64,000 nucleotides of DNA from JBNKFV01 sp050289485 (lineage in GTDB: Bacteria > Pseudomonadota > Gammaproteobacteria > Pseudomonadales > Cellvibrionaceae): positions 1-64,000 of the forward strand of contig JBNKFV010000015.1 in NCBI GenBank assembly GCA_050289485.1, read 5' to 3'. A program made the position numbers and the translations under genes. Below the pieces are notes generated by a model. It saw only the letters and a list, made by a program, of their open reading frames with translations, made no database searches and had not been told where the DNA came from. Shown piece by piece: positions 24,636 to 33,344 of this stretch. The number at the start of each line of letters is the position of its first letter. The stretch's first letter is position 1.

Positions 24636-26489
24636 TTAATTTTGGGTTAAACGCGCACCATTTGATGTCTTTATGGCTTCTACGACCAGGTTGGGCGTTA
24701 AAAGTTGCGGTAAAATCGTTGCGTCACCGCCATCGGCAGGAAACATCAGATACAGGGGGACACCGCTACGGCCGTAATGTTTGAGCAATTCGGTAATGGC
24801 TGGGTCGTTGCGTGTCCAGTCGCCTTTTACTGTAATTACGTCGAAATCGGCTAACGCCTGTTTCACCTTGCTGCTACTGAGGGCTGTTTTCTCATTGGCG
24901 ATACAAGTGATACACCAGTCGGCGGTTAAATTGACCAATATGGGGCGACCCTGTTGGCGCAACTCGTTAAGCGTGTCGGCCTGATAGGGCTGCCATTCGC
25001 CGTCGGTTTGGGCAGGGGCGTTGAGAGGGGCTGGTTCTGTGGGGGTGATGACGGCGGTCACCGTTATGGCAATGATGGCCAGTACATGCCGTATTGCGTT
25101 CCACACCTTGCTTTTCACCGGTTGTTGCCAGAGCCAAAGCGCAAAAGCAATCAGCACGAAGCCACTGGCTACCAGCGCTAAACCGTTAGTGGTGGTTTGT
25201 CGCCCCAACACCCAAAGCAGCCAGATAGCAGTGAGATAAAGCGGAAATGCCATGGCCTGTTTCAGGGTGTTCATCCACGGGCCGGGGGCTGGCAATACAC
25301 GGCTTAGCGCGGGTATATAGCTTAACGCCAAAAAGGGTAGTGCCATGCCAAATCCCAGTGCGGCAAAAATGCTCAGCGCGACGATGGCAGGTTGAGTAAC
25401 GGCATAGCCCAGTGCGGTGCCCATCATCGGTGCCGTACAGGGGCTGGCAACCACGGCGGCCAACGCGCCGGTAAAAAATGAGGCGCGATAGCTTTCGCCG
25501 TGTGTAGCAGCCTGGCCTACGCCCATCAGTTGTGAGCCCAGCTGAATAAATCCGGAAAAGCTTAAGCCCATTAGAAAGAACAGATAGGCCAACAGGCTGA
25601 CTACCAGGGGGGATTGCAGCTGAAAGCCCCAGCCAACAGCAGCTCCGGCACTGCGAATAGCCAGCATCACAGCAGCCACCAATAAAAAGGTGGCGATGGT
25701 GCCCAGTGTGTATGCCCAGCCGTGCAAGTGTTGGGTGTGTGGCTTTTCACTGGCTGAGGCCAGTTTTAAGGCCTTGATTGATAGCACCGGAAAAACACAG
25801 GGCATCAGGTTGAGGATGGTGCCGCCGCCAATGGCCAGTAGTAACACCAGCAGCCATTGGGAAAATACAAAGGTTTTTTTGGCCGCCACGGTAGGCTGTT
25901 GAAGCGTATTAGTGCTCGCGCTTTGCCCCAATCGCTGTTGATAGGTGGCTTTATCAATGGGGCTGAAGGTTTCGCCGGTAGGGGAATACTCAAAATAGTG
26001 ATGATAAGGGGGGTAGCAAAGCCCTGCATCGGCACAGCCTTGCGAGGTAACCTTCAGTAGGTATGGCAAGCGGTTGTCGAACCCCTCTGGCCAGCTGGCA
26101 GGCGTTAAGGTGCGCTCATAATAAACGGTAACGTCTTTTTCGAAGTACTCGTCGTACTTGGTTTTGCCTGGTTCAAACGTTAATGCTAGTTTTTGCCGAG
26201 TGCCGTCCTGTGGGTTGGTGAGTTCTGCAGCAAAGCGTTCCTGGTAGAGGTAGTAGCCCGGTGCCAGTAACCACTCTAATTGCAGTTCACTGTTGGCCGC
26301 AGTGGCGTAGAGCTGATAGGCCTCTTCTACAGGTAGAAAGTCTTGCTGATGAGTAACGCTGTTTTGGTCAAAGGTGGAGCTTTCAAACGGATTGCTCTGC
26401 GCCAGTGATATGGGTGTTGCAACAGCCAGCCATAGGCCTAGTAACATACTGGCCATATAGCTCAAGGTTTGAGTTGGTTGGCTTGTCAC
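24636..26489 (-). CDS. dsbD: Thiol:disulfide interchange protein DsbD
   Basis: A 617-residue inner-membrane protein that moves electrons from cytoplasmic thioredoxin to periplasmic disulfide isomerases and cytochrome c maturation. All three redox modules are present: a periplasmic N-terminal domain with a cysteine pair (SQGCADAGLCYPPY); a central multi-helix domain with cysteines in NLMPCVFPVLS and ASPCTAPMMG; and a C-terminal thioredoxin domain with ADWCITCIANE. A signal peptide lies at about 10-31. It precedes aroQ in the same direction, as in Pseudomonas. Confidence 0.96.
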   Translation of the reverse strand: MTSQPTQTLSYMASMLLGLWLAVATPISLAQSNPFESSTFDQNSVTHQQDFLPVEEAYQLYATAANSELQLEWLLAPGYYLYQERFAAELTNPQDGTRQKLALTFEPGKTKYDEYFEKDVTVYYERTLTPASWPEGFDNRLPYLLKVTSQGCADAGLCYPPYHHYFEYSPTGETFSPIDKATYQQRLGQSASTNTLQQPTVAAKKTFVFSQWLLVLLLAIGGGTILNLMPCVFPVLSIKALKLASASEKPHTQHLHGWAYTLGTIATFLLVAAVMLAIRSAGAAVGWGFQLQSPLVVSLLAYLFFLMGLSFSGFIQLGSQLMGVGQAATHGESYRASFFTGALAAVVASPCTAPMMGTALGYAVTQPAIVALSIFAALGFGMALPFLALSYIPALSRVLPAPGPWMNTLKQAMAFPLYLTAIWLLWVLGRQTTTNGLALVASGFVLIAFALWLWQQPVKSKVWNAIRHVLAIIAITVTAVITPTEPAPLNAPAQTDGEWQPYQADTLNELRQQGRPILVNLTADWCITCIANEKTALSSSKVKQALADFDVITVKGDWTRNDPAITELLKHYGRSGVPLYLMFPADGGDATILPQLLTPNLVVEAIKTSNGARLTQN

Positions 26490-26590
26490 TCGCGAGTTCC
26501 CCTTATTTATAGCGTTTTGCCGGTAATCTGGCTGTGTTGTGCAGTTGAAGCGTTGCGTTGCTTGCCAAAGTCGGGCTAGAGTTTCGGTAC

Positions 26591-26857
26591 AGGGCCTGTC
26601 TACGCTAATTTAAATATCCTGCTGGAGGCTATTTTGGTGCCCTACCAGGCATTTTGAGTACAGTTTGGTTATTCCAAATAAACGAGAAATAACGCAGTAG
26701 GGCGGCAAAATAGTTCCAGCCCTCCGGGTTAAGGCTAAAAAGCCGTCACTCTGCGTTGCTCGTTGTTCATTTGGAGCAACCAAACGTCTCGCCTCGCGCC
26801 TGAATTGACAGCTTTTTAGCCATAACAGGATTATTTTAATTAGCGTAGACAGGCCCT
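26591..26857. mobile_element. MITE-like element with terminal inverted repeats
   Basis: A 267-bp intergenic element whose ends are inverted copies of each other. The left end begins AGGGCCTGTCTACGCTAATT and the right end is its reverse complement, with pairing continuing inward for about 30 bp with few mismatches. There is no transposase; a small open frame inside has no recognised domain. I saw no clear target-site duplication. It lies in the 500-base gap between dsbD and the next gene; the rest of the gap shows nothing recognisable. Confidence 0.7.
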
Positions 26858-26991
26858 CATGGTAACTGGCAGCTTGGCGAAAAACTACCGCTGCCGTCAC
26901 AGCCGGGTTAGAACCGGCTCACATTACTCATGATGTCGATACTGCATCAAGCTGGGAATTAAGGGGCTGGACGTTTGTTTTTTTACGATCT

Positions 26992-27762
26992 GTGGGGGCT
27001 GAATTGAGTAAGGGGCGGTGTCTTGTAGTCTTGTGCCGGAGGGCTTTTGTGGGAGTGGCGGGCTTGATGATAACCGCGTGTGCAACGGCTCCTGCAGTAC
27101 CCACCAAGCCGTTGCCTGCGCCGGTGCAGCCAGCACCGGCCAAACCGAAACAACCGTTAACCAATAAAGATATTGTTGTCATACTGTTACGTGAGGCGGA
27201 GCGGGCGTTGGAGCAAGAGCACCTGACTACACCCGAGCACGACAACGCCTATGATCGGTATTTAGCCGTGTTGCAGCTTGATCCGGGTAATCAACAGGCC
27301 ACTGGTGGTGTGCAGCTGATTGGTCAGCGCTATTTGGCGCTGGCTCGGTCGGCGCTGGCGGGTTCGTCCATTGCCAGCGCGAAAAGGTATCTGAATCGGG
27401 CGCAGCAAATACTGGGTGAGAACACGCTGGTTGCACAGTTGCGTAACCAGATCCGGCAAACCGAAAAAACCATGCGGGCCCCGGTGCAGGCGGCTCACGA
27501 TGCCAATGTTATTGCCTTACCTAGCACTGATTTAAGCCACAGAGACGACCTCATAAAAGCCAGGTTGGCAGAGGTTGCTAAACAGGCACGTGACACCGAT
27601 ATGGCCATTTTGATCGTTGCCCGCAATGACGCCGAAGGCCGTTGGATCTACAAGCAAATGCGTGAAGCGGTAGAAGGTTATCGTTTACGTGGCGATATAA
27701 AAATTGGGCATCAGCCGTTAATTCGTTTGTTGCCGCCAATGAATGAAGGACTGTCTGAATAA
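26992..27762 (+). CDS. Lipoprotein with TPR-like helical repeats
   Basis: About 250 residues. A basic N-region (CRRAF) and a hydrophobic core end in a lipobox with MITACATA. A Pro/Ala/Lys-rich linker (about 32-55) precedes TPR-like helices (residues about 60-150: AYDRYLAVLQLDPGNQQATG, then ALAGSSIASAKRYLNRAQQI). The C-terminal domain (about 190-256) is not recognised. No ATG suits: the start is GTG 26992 or TTG 27004, the latter with GGGGG before it. It is followed 31 nt later by a LapD-like gene on the same strand, so the two may be co-transcribed. Role unknown. Confidence 0.75.
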   Translation: MGAELSKGRCLVVLCRRAFVGVAGLMITACATAPAVPTKPLPAPVQPAPAKPKQPLTNKDIVVILLREAERALEQEHLTTPEHDNAYDRYLAVLQLDPGNQQATGGVQLIGQRYLALARSALAGSSIASAKRYLNRAQQILGENTLVAQLRNQIRQTEKTMRAPVQAAHDANVIALPSTDLSHRDDLIKARLAEVAKQARDTDMAILIVARNDAEGRWIYKQMREAVEGYRLRGDIKIGHQPLIRLLPPMNEGLSE

Positions 27763-27793
27763 TGCCCTCCGCCCTGTTGTGTGAGTATGCCCT

Positions 27794-29740
27794 GTGAGTT
27801 TGCAGCGCCAATTGTTGATCGCAGTTTGCATACTGTTTTTACTATTGCTGCTGGCAAATCTCGCCGTGAGTGTGAGTAATACCCGCAGTTACCTGCAAGA
27901 GCAGTTGGCGGTACAAACCCAGGACACCGCCACCTCGTTGGGTTTTAACATCTCTCAGGCTGCTCAAGCAAAAGACACCGCCACGATTGAAACCATGATC
28001 AATGCTATTTTTGATCGCGGGTTTTATCGCCGTATCGACTATAGCGACCTCAATGGCAGCATGGTTGTCAGTCGCGAGAATCCGGTGGTGATAGAGGGGG
28101 TTCCTGATTGGTTTATCCACTGGCTGGATTTGCCTCAGCCCTTGGGTGAAGCAGAAGTGGTATCCGGTTGGTATCAGTTGGGTAAGGTGTCAGTAGTGGG
28201 GCACCCGGGCTATGCCTACCGTGATTTATGGCGGGTTTTTAAAGAGCAGTTGATCCTGTTTTTATTGGCGGCCTTCGTGGCTTATGTATTGGCGGCACTG
28301 GCACTGCGAATTCTGTTACGACCACTTAAAAAGGTGGAGCAGCAGGCCGAAGCGATTTGCCGCAAAGACTTTTCTACTCAACCCGACCTGCCGAAAACCA
28401 CAGAGCTTCGTCGTGTGGTCACTGCCATGAACCGGATGGTGCGAAAAGTGGCCGATATGTTCCAGGAGCAGTTAATGCTCAGTGACAGCCTTTATCGGCA
28501 GGCGCATCTCGATGGTGTTACGGGTCTGCCCAATCGCACCGAGTTTAATGCCCGTGTGGATGCCTTTTTATCCAGTGATCAGGCTGGCGGCAGCATCGCA
28601 ATGGTGCTGGTTCACTTGGAATACCTGGCACGGCTGAATGCCCGAGAGGGGCGTGAAGCAGGCGATGCTTGTCTACAGGCGGTTGCCGCAGCGCTTAACG
28701 CCCAGACGGCTGAAGTAGAGGGAGTGATCGTTTCCCGTCGCAGCGGCTCCGACTTTTGTCTGTTTGTGCCCTTTTTGGCGCAAGCAGAAGTAGAATATTG
28801 GGTTGGCGACCTGTTCAATGTGTTAACGAATTTGCAATGGTCCAGCGCCAGTGATGGGATAGAGATATTTATCGGTGTCAGTATGGGCGGGGCTTATGCC
28901 AATAATACCGATTTGCTGGCGCAGGCTGACACGGCATTGCGGCAGGTACAGCATCAGGGGCCTCCGGCCATTGGCTGGTATGATCAGACGACTCAGTCAG
29001 CCGGACGCGGCCTGGACGATTGGCGTCGGTTGCTACAGGATAAATTGGCCAACGCTGAAATTGACTTTGATTTACAACCGGTGTTTGGGCGTCAGGGTAC
29101 GCTGTTGCATATGGAGGTGCTGGCGCGTTTATATATTGACGGTGAACGGCGCCCAGCGGGCATGTTTTTGGCCATGGCTGACCGGCTGAATTTAACCCCT
29201 GCCTTTGATCGACTCTTGCTTACGCGTTTATGCGAGCGTTTTGGCGAGGCTGCGTCGTCACCGTTGTGTGTGAACCTATCAACCTTATCAATACGCGACC
29301 CAGCTTTTATGGCCTGGCTCGGAGGCTTTCTACAGGAAAACCCCTGGCTCGCGCCGCGTTTGATTTTCGAACTCAACGAGCGCGCTGTACAGATTAGTGA
29401 AACCGCCGTGAGGCAATTTATCGCCCGGGTAAAAGCCTTGGGTTGCGCGGTATCACTTGACCACGTTGGCCTTAACGGCGCGGCCTTGCATTATCTGCAA
29501 ACCCTGGGTGTGTTTTATCTGAAGGTGGCGCGGCGTTTTATTCAGGATATTGATGTCCGGCAAGACAACCAGTTTTTTGTACGCTCGCTGGTGCATATTG
29601 CGCATAGTTGTGACGTGTTGATTCTCGCCGAGGGCGTGGAGTCGGAAGCCTGTTGGGAGGCAGGGTTGTCGCTGGGGCTCGATGGTGGTCAAGGCTTTGC
29701 CAAAGGTGCCCCGCAACCTGTACAGAATGATGCGCCATAA
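27794..29740 (+). CDS. LapD-like c-di-GMP receptor (degenerate GGDEF and EAL)
   Basis: A 648-residue inner-membrane protein laid out like LapD: membrane helix (about 7-27), periplasmic LapD/MoxY-type domain (28-150), second helix (about 155-178), HAMP (178-230), GGDEF-like (about 240-400) and EAL-like (405-645). The GGDEF signature reads SGSDF, so cyclase activity is unlikely. The EAL motif reads EVLAR and the usual DD pair reads DH (VSLDHVGLN), so phosphodiesterase activity is doubtful, although several ligand residues remain (VNLS, AEGVES). LapD proteins bind c-di-GMP and sequester the LapG protease, which controls surface adhesin release. No lapG or adhesin gene lies in this window. The start is GTG 27794. 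Confidence 0.85.
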   Translation: MSLQRQLLIAVCILFLLLLLANLAVSVSNTRSYLQEQLAVQTQDTATSLGFNISQAAQAKDTATIETMINAIFDRGFYRRIDYSDLNGSMVVSRENPVVIEGVPDWFIHWLDLPQPLGEAEVVSGWYQLGKVSVVGHPGYAYRDLWRVFKEQLILFLLAAFVAYVLAALALRILLRPLKKVEQQAEAICRKDFSTQPDLPKTTELRRVVTAMNRMVRKVADMFQEQLMLSDSLYRQAHLDGVTGLPNRTEFNARVDAFLSSDQAGGSIAMVLVHLEYLARLNAREGREAGDACLQAVAAALNAQTAEVEGVIVSRRSGSDFCLFVPFLAQAEVEYWVGDLFNVLTNLQWSSASDGIEIFIGVSMGGAYANNTDLLAQADTALRQVQHQGPPAIGWYDQTTQSAGRGLDDWRRLLQDKLANAEIDFDLQPVFGRQGTLLHMEVLARLYIDGERRPAGMFLAMADRLNLTPAFDRLLLTRLCERFGEAASSPLCVNLSTLSIRDPAFMAWLGGFLQENPWLAPRLIFELNERAVQISETAVRQFIARVKALGCAVSLDHVGLNGAALHYLQTLGVFYLKVARRFIQDIDVRQDNQFFVRSLVHIAHSCDVLILAEGVESEACWEAGLSLGLDGGQGFAKGAPQPVQNDAP

Positions 29741-29782
29741 CAAAAGTAGTCTGGCCAAATGGTAACAATGTTGGAGGTCAAC

Positions 29783-30256
29783 ATGATAAAAATACTCCCA
29801 TTGGGTTTGTTGCTTACGCTCTTGCTGAGTACTTCCGCAACGGTATGGGCGGCTGAGGCTGGATTGGAAGCAAATGCCTCTGTCGCCGCAAAAAATGTTA
29901 AGCTGGGCGTTACCGAGGCACGTGTAAGACTGCCGATTGGCCAGCAGACGGTGACGGCGGGATATCTGACCATCGCGAATGATTCTGATGTGGCTGATGA
30001 GCTGGTGTCGGTCACCAGTGAGCAGTTTGCGCGTATTGAATTACACGCGCACGAGCATGCCAATGGCATGATGAAAATGCGTCAACTGGATTCTCTCCCC
30101 ATTCCTGCAGGGCAAACTCAGGTGTTTAGCCGAGGGGGTATGCATCTCATGCTGTTTGACCCGCAGCCTATGGTACAGGGGCAGACTGTGCCGTTAACAT
30201 TGCACTTTCGTTCGGGTCTCACATTACAGGTTGATGCAGTGGTCATCGGTTTATAA
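29783..30256 (+). CDS. Periplasmic copper chaperone PCuAC
   Basis: A 157-residue exported DUF461/PCuAC protein with a signal peptide (about 1-23, ending VWA-AE). The Cu(I)-binding set is present: His and Met in ELHAHEHANGMMKMRQ and the later GGMHLML, matching the family's H(M)X10MX21HXM pattern. Family members deliver copper to the CuA site of cytochrome oxidase. The ATG at 29783 is preferred because GGAGG lies 8 nt upstream. It is monocistronic or loosely linked to the next gene; no oxidase genes are near. Confidence 0.92.
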   Translation: MIKILPLGLLLTLLLSTSATVWAAEAGLEANASVAAKNVKLGVTEARVRLPIGQQTVTAGYLTIANDSDVADELVSVTSEQFARIELHAHEHANGMMKMRQLDSLPIPAGQTQVFSRGGMHLMLFDPQPMVQGQTVPLTLHFRSGLTLQVDAVVIGL

Positions 30257-30317
30257 TGTTCAACGTATTGATTGTTGTTATACACACAAAACACTGCCCC
30301 ACTAACTGGAAGACAGT

Positions 30318-31373
30318 ATGAGTAGGATGAAAAATATACAGATAGGCATCGGTAATTGGCTGACCGATGTACGTGACGACTGGGTCGAGGGGTTTCCCTG
30401 GCGTGGTATCGCTGTTGCTTTGGCCGTTGTGCTGGTGGTGCTGGCACTGCTGGGGTGGTTTTGGAGTCGTGAGCCAGGGCAATTTCCTATTAACGACAAC
30501 GCACAAGTGCTGGCTGCTGAAGAAAATCATGGAGTCGTTACTGGTACGACCACCACCGCCGCGCTGATTACGGTGGTGGATACGATGCTGACAAAGCCTG
30601 GTGGTTTTCTCAGTAACGATAAAATGCCGCCGGGTGTGTGGCTCGACAATATTCCCAATTGGGAATACGGCGTATTGATTCAATCGCGCGACATGGCCAA
30701 AGCCTTGCGTGAGGCGTTCAGCCGTTCGCAGTCGCAATCAACCGAAGATAATGACCTGGCACTGGCTGAGTCGCGCTTGAATTTCGATAACAGCAGCTGG
30801 GTAATGCCCGCATCGGAATCAGAGTACCGCGAAGGTATTAATTACCTAAAAAAATACCTGCAACGTTTAGGTGATTCTGACAACAGTAATGCACAGTTTT
30901 TTGCCCGTGCCGATAACCTGCGCTACTGGCTGAGCACGGTAGAAACCCGTTTGGGCAGTTTATCGCAACGCTTAAGTGCGAGTGTTGGGCAGCGTCGCTT
31001 AAACACCGATCTGGCTGGGGATGAAAAAGCCAAGCAGGCCACCAGTAGCCCCAGCGAGCTGGAAGTGAAAACACCCTGGTACGAAATTGATGATGTATTT
31101 TATGAAGCAAGAGGCAGCGCCTGGGCGTTATTGCACTTGCTGCGTGCTATAGAAGTAGATTTTGCCGATGTGCTGGCCAAGAAAAATGCGTTGGTAAGCC
31201 TCAAGCAAATTATTCGCGAGCTCGAAGCCACTCAGCAATTTGTGTACAGCCCAGTCATATTGAATGGCAGCGGTTTTGGCTTTGTTGCCAATCACTCGCT
31301 GGTGATGGCCTCCTACATTTCACGCGCTAATGCTGCCATTATCGACTTGCGTCGATTGCTGGAGCAGGGTTAA
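30318..31373 (+). CDS. DUF2333 family protein
   Basis: A 351-residue protein with one N-terminal membrane helix (about 30-48, AVALAVVLVVLALLGWFW). A conserved periplasmic domain spans about 60-350 (TTAALITVVDTMLTKPGGFL, PPGVWLDNIPNWEYGVL, EIDDVFYEARGSAWALLHLL). DUF2333 proteins are common in gammaproteobacteria and have no established function. It lies just before waaF on the same strand, which hints at an envelope role but does not prove it. Confidence 0.88.
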   Translation: MSRMKNIQIGIGNWLTDVRDDWVEGFPWRGIAVALAVVLVVLALLGWFWSREPGQFPINDNAQVLAAEENHGVVTGTTTTAALITVVDTMLTKPGGFLSNDKMPPGVWLDNIPNWEYGVLIQSRDMAKALREAFSRSQSQSTEDNDLALAESRLNFDNSSWVMPASESEYREGINYLKKYLQRLGDSDNSNAQFFARADNLRYWLSTVETRLGSLSQRLSASVGQRRLNTDLAGDEKAKQATSSPSELEVKTPWYEIDDVFYEARGSAWALLHLLRAIEVDFADVLAKKNALVSLKQIIRELEATQQFVYSPVILNGSGFGFVANHSLVMASYISRANAAIIDLRRLLEQG

Positions 31374-31403
31374 TTTTCGCCACCTGGTTAATTGGATAGT
31401 TGA

Positions 31404-32453
31404 ATGACTGTAAAATCAGCCAATCGTTATTTGGTTGTTGGCCCTGCGTGGGTTGGCGATATGGTAATGACCCAATCGCTGTTGAAAGCCATCAAGCAGC
31501 AAAATCCCAACGCCGTTATCGATGTGATCGCGCCACCCTGGAGTGTGGCACTGTTGGAGCGCATGCCCGAGGTTGATCACAGTATTACGCTGCCGATTGG
31601 TCACGGCGAATTCAAACTGGGTATGCGCCTGCGGCTGGGGCGCCAGCTGCGTGACCGCTATGACATTGCCATTGTGGTGCCGCGTTCGTTTAAGTCGGCA
31701 TTGGTGCCATTTTTTGCGGGTATTCCCGATCGCCGTGGCTGGCGCGGGGAAATGCGTTACGGCCTGCTTAACGACATCCGCCTGCTCAACAAAAAGCGCT
31801 ATCCGTTAATGGTGCAACGGTTGGTTGCGCATGCGTATCCTGCCAATACACCTGCGGTCGAAGATTATCCCTTTCCTGAACTCGTGGTCGACAAGAGCCA
31901 GTTCGCAGCGTTGCGTGGTAAGTTCGAGCTCAATCCCGACCGGCCGGTGTTAGCATTGTGTCCGGGTGCTGAGTTTGGGCCAGCCAAACGCTGGCCAGAG
32001 GGGCACTATGCTGCTGTGGCGGAAACCAAAATTCAGCAAGGCTGGCAGGTATGGTTGATGGGCTCAGCCAAAGACAGCGTGGTGGCAGAAGATATCCGTG
32101 CTAATCTGCCGGAGTCAGACCGTGCGCACTGTATTAATCTGGCGGGGCAAACCTCCCTCGCTGAGGCGATCGATTTAATGGCCATGGCCGATGCAGTAGT
32201 GAGTAATGACTCCGGCCTTATGCATATTGCCGCGGCGCTTGGGCGGCCTCTGGTAGTGGTTTATGGTTCCACGTCGCCCGGTTATACCCCGCCATTGAGT
32301 CATCAGGTACAAGTCGAATCAATAGCGGTGGATTGTGGGCCTTGTTTTAAGCGGGAATGCCCGTTGGGTCATCTCAAATGCTTGCAAGATCTTTCACCCG
32401 CCAAGGTGCTCAAAGCCCTGGATAAACTGAGCCTTGCACCCTTGCCGCTGTAA
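31404..32453 (+). CDS. waaF: ADP-heptose:LPS heptosyltransferase II
   Basis: A 349-residue GT9 family glycosyltransferase that adds the second heptose to the inner core of lipopolysaccharide on the cytoplasmic face of the inner membrane. Motifs include the N-terminal LVVGPAWVGDMVMTQSLL, LCPGAEFGPAKRWP, SNDSGLMHIAAALGRPLVVV and the cysteine cluster CGPCFKRECPLGH near the C-terminus typical of WaaF. It lies 30 nt after the DUF2333 gene and converges with the protease gene 17 nt downstream. Confidence 0.93.
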   Translation: MTVKSANRYLVVGPAWVGDMVMTQSLLKAIKQQNPNAVIDVIAPPWSVALLERMPEVDHSITLPIGHGEFKLGMRLRLGRQLRDRYDIAIVVPRSFKSALVPFFAGIPDRRGWRGEMRYGLLNDIRLLNKKRYPLMVQRLVAHAYPANTPAVEDYPFPELVVDKSQFAALRGKFELNPDRPVLALCPGAEFGPAKRWPEGHYAAVAETKIQQGWQVWLMGSAKDSVVAEDIRANLPESDRAHCINLAGQTSLAEAIDLMAMADAVVSNDSGLMHIAAALGRPLVVVYGSTSPGYTPPLSHQVQVESIAVDCGPCFKRECPLGHLKCLQDLSPAKVLKALDKLSLAPLPL

Positions 32454-32470
32454 TGCGAGTGTTACAGGCC

Positions 32471-32983
32471 CTAGGGTGCTATTTGTCGTAACACAAGCTT
32501 GTTGTCCGTTTGGGTCAATTGCAGCTGCTTGAGGGCGCTCATGCCCAGCAAAACGGTGTCGTCCGGCATGTTAGCGCCAATAGTGGTGGATACTTTTTGC
32601 AGGTGTATCGGGCCTATATCGAGTGTGTCGATATAGCCCAAACCCACCGACACCACACCATTGGCAGTTTGTACCATGCCCTTATCAATGCTTTCCACGC
32701 CCAGGCGTTTTGCCAGGTCAGCTGACAGGGCAACATGGGTGGCACCTGTGTCGAGCATGAAGGTGACGTTTTGGCCGTTGAGCTTTCCGTCTACCACGTA
32801 GTGCGCTGCGCGGTTACCCTGTAAGATCACCTCTCTCACATTGCCACTGACGTGGCTTTCTGGCGAGCGGTTAGGGTTATCTTGATTGTCTTCCCAGTTG
32901 CCGAATATCCATGTCAGTATTACCAGTGCGGTTACCCAGGCCGCAATTGTCATAAACCTGGCCATGGGTGCGTGAGTTGTCAT
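32471..32983 (-). CDS. Retropepsin-like aspartic protease, membrane-anchored
   Basis: A 170-residue protein of clan AA (TIGR02281-like). One N-terminal membrane helix (about 11-28) is followed by a periplasmic retropepsin-like domain with the catalytic motif FMLDTGATHVALS and the flap/hydrophobic region LLGMSALKQLQL. A dimer would be needed for a full active site. Bacterial relatives have few known substrates. It is convergent with waaF and transcribed alone. Confidence 0.88.
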   Translation of the reverse strand: MTTHAPMARFMTIAAWVTALVILTWIFGNWEDNQDNPNRSPESHVSGNVREVILQGNRAAHYVVDGKLNGQNVTFMLDTGATHVALSADLAKRLGVESIDKGMVQTANGVVSVGLGYIDTLDIGPIHLQKVSTTIGANMPDDTVLLGMSALKQLQLTQTDNKLVLRQIAP

Positions 32984-33344
32984 GTGCTATATCCTTACAA
33001 GGCGCCACGTTAGTTGGCGTGTAAATCTTTTATTTGGGGAAGCACGCCTAATGCTGTACCAAATCGATAGACCCTGTGATGTACTTCTCGATACTGAATC
33101 TTGCCTCTATACGTGCACAATTAGAAGCCTATACTAGTTAATAAGTATGAGATATTCCGCTTAAGGCACTGCATATTTGGACGCTATCCCGCAGATTTGA
33201 GAGCTGTTTGTGCCTTTAGTCATCGTCTGTAGTTACAAATTGACTATAGTAAACGAGCCGTACCCGAGTGAAAACGCCACCGTTTTGAGCGTCATGGCCC
33301 CAGAACAGATGGTATAAGCCCAATAGGGCTTGGGAGTCAGTAAT
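32984..33344 (+). promoter_or_regulatory. Intergenic region with hairpin at the DUF1631 start
   Basis: A 361-base divergent promoter region without a gene. A TATAGT at about 33244-33249 could be a -10 element, with no convincing -35. A hairpin AAAACG/CGTTTT lies near 33270. A second perfect hairpin AAGCCC/GGGCTT at 33316-33331 ends exactly where the ribosome site GGGAG begins, 14 nt before the ATG at 33345, so it could influence translation of the DUF1631 gene. Confidence 0.4.

Noticed and set aside
26610..26900. A 96-residue open reading frame on the minus strand
   Set aside because: It lies mainly inside the element with inverted ends, has no recognised domain and runs across the inverted repeat. 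It is more simply a chance frame of the element.
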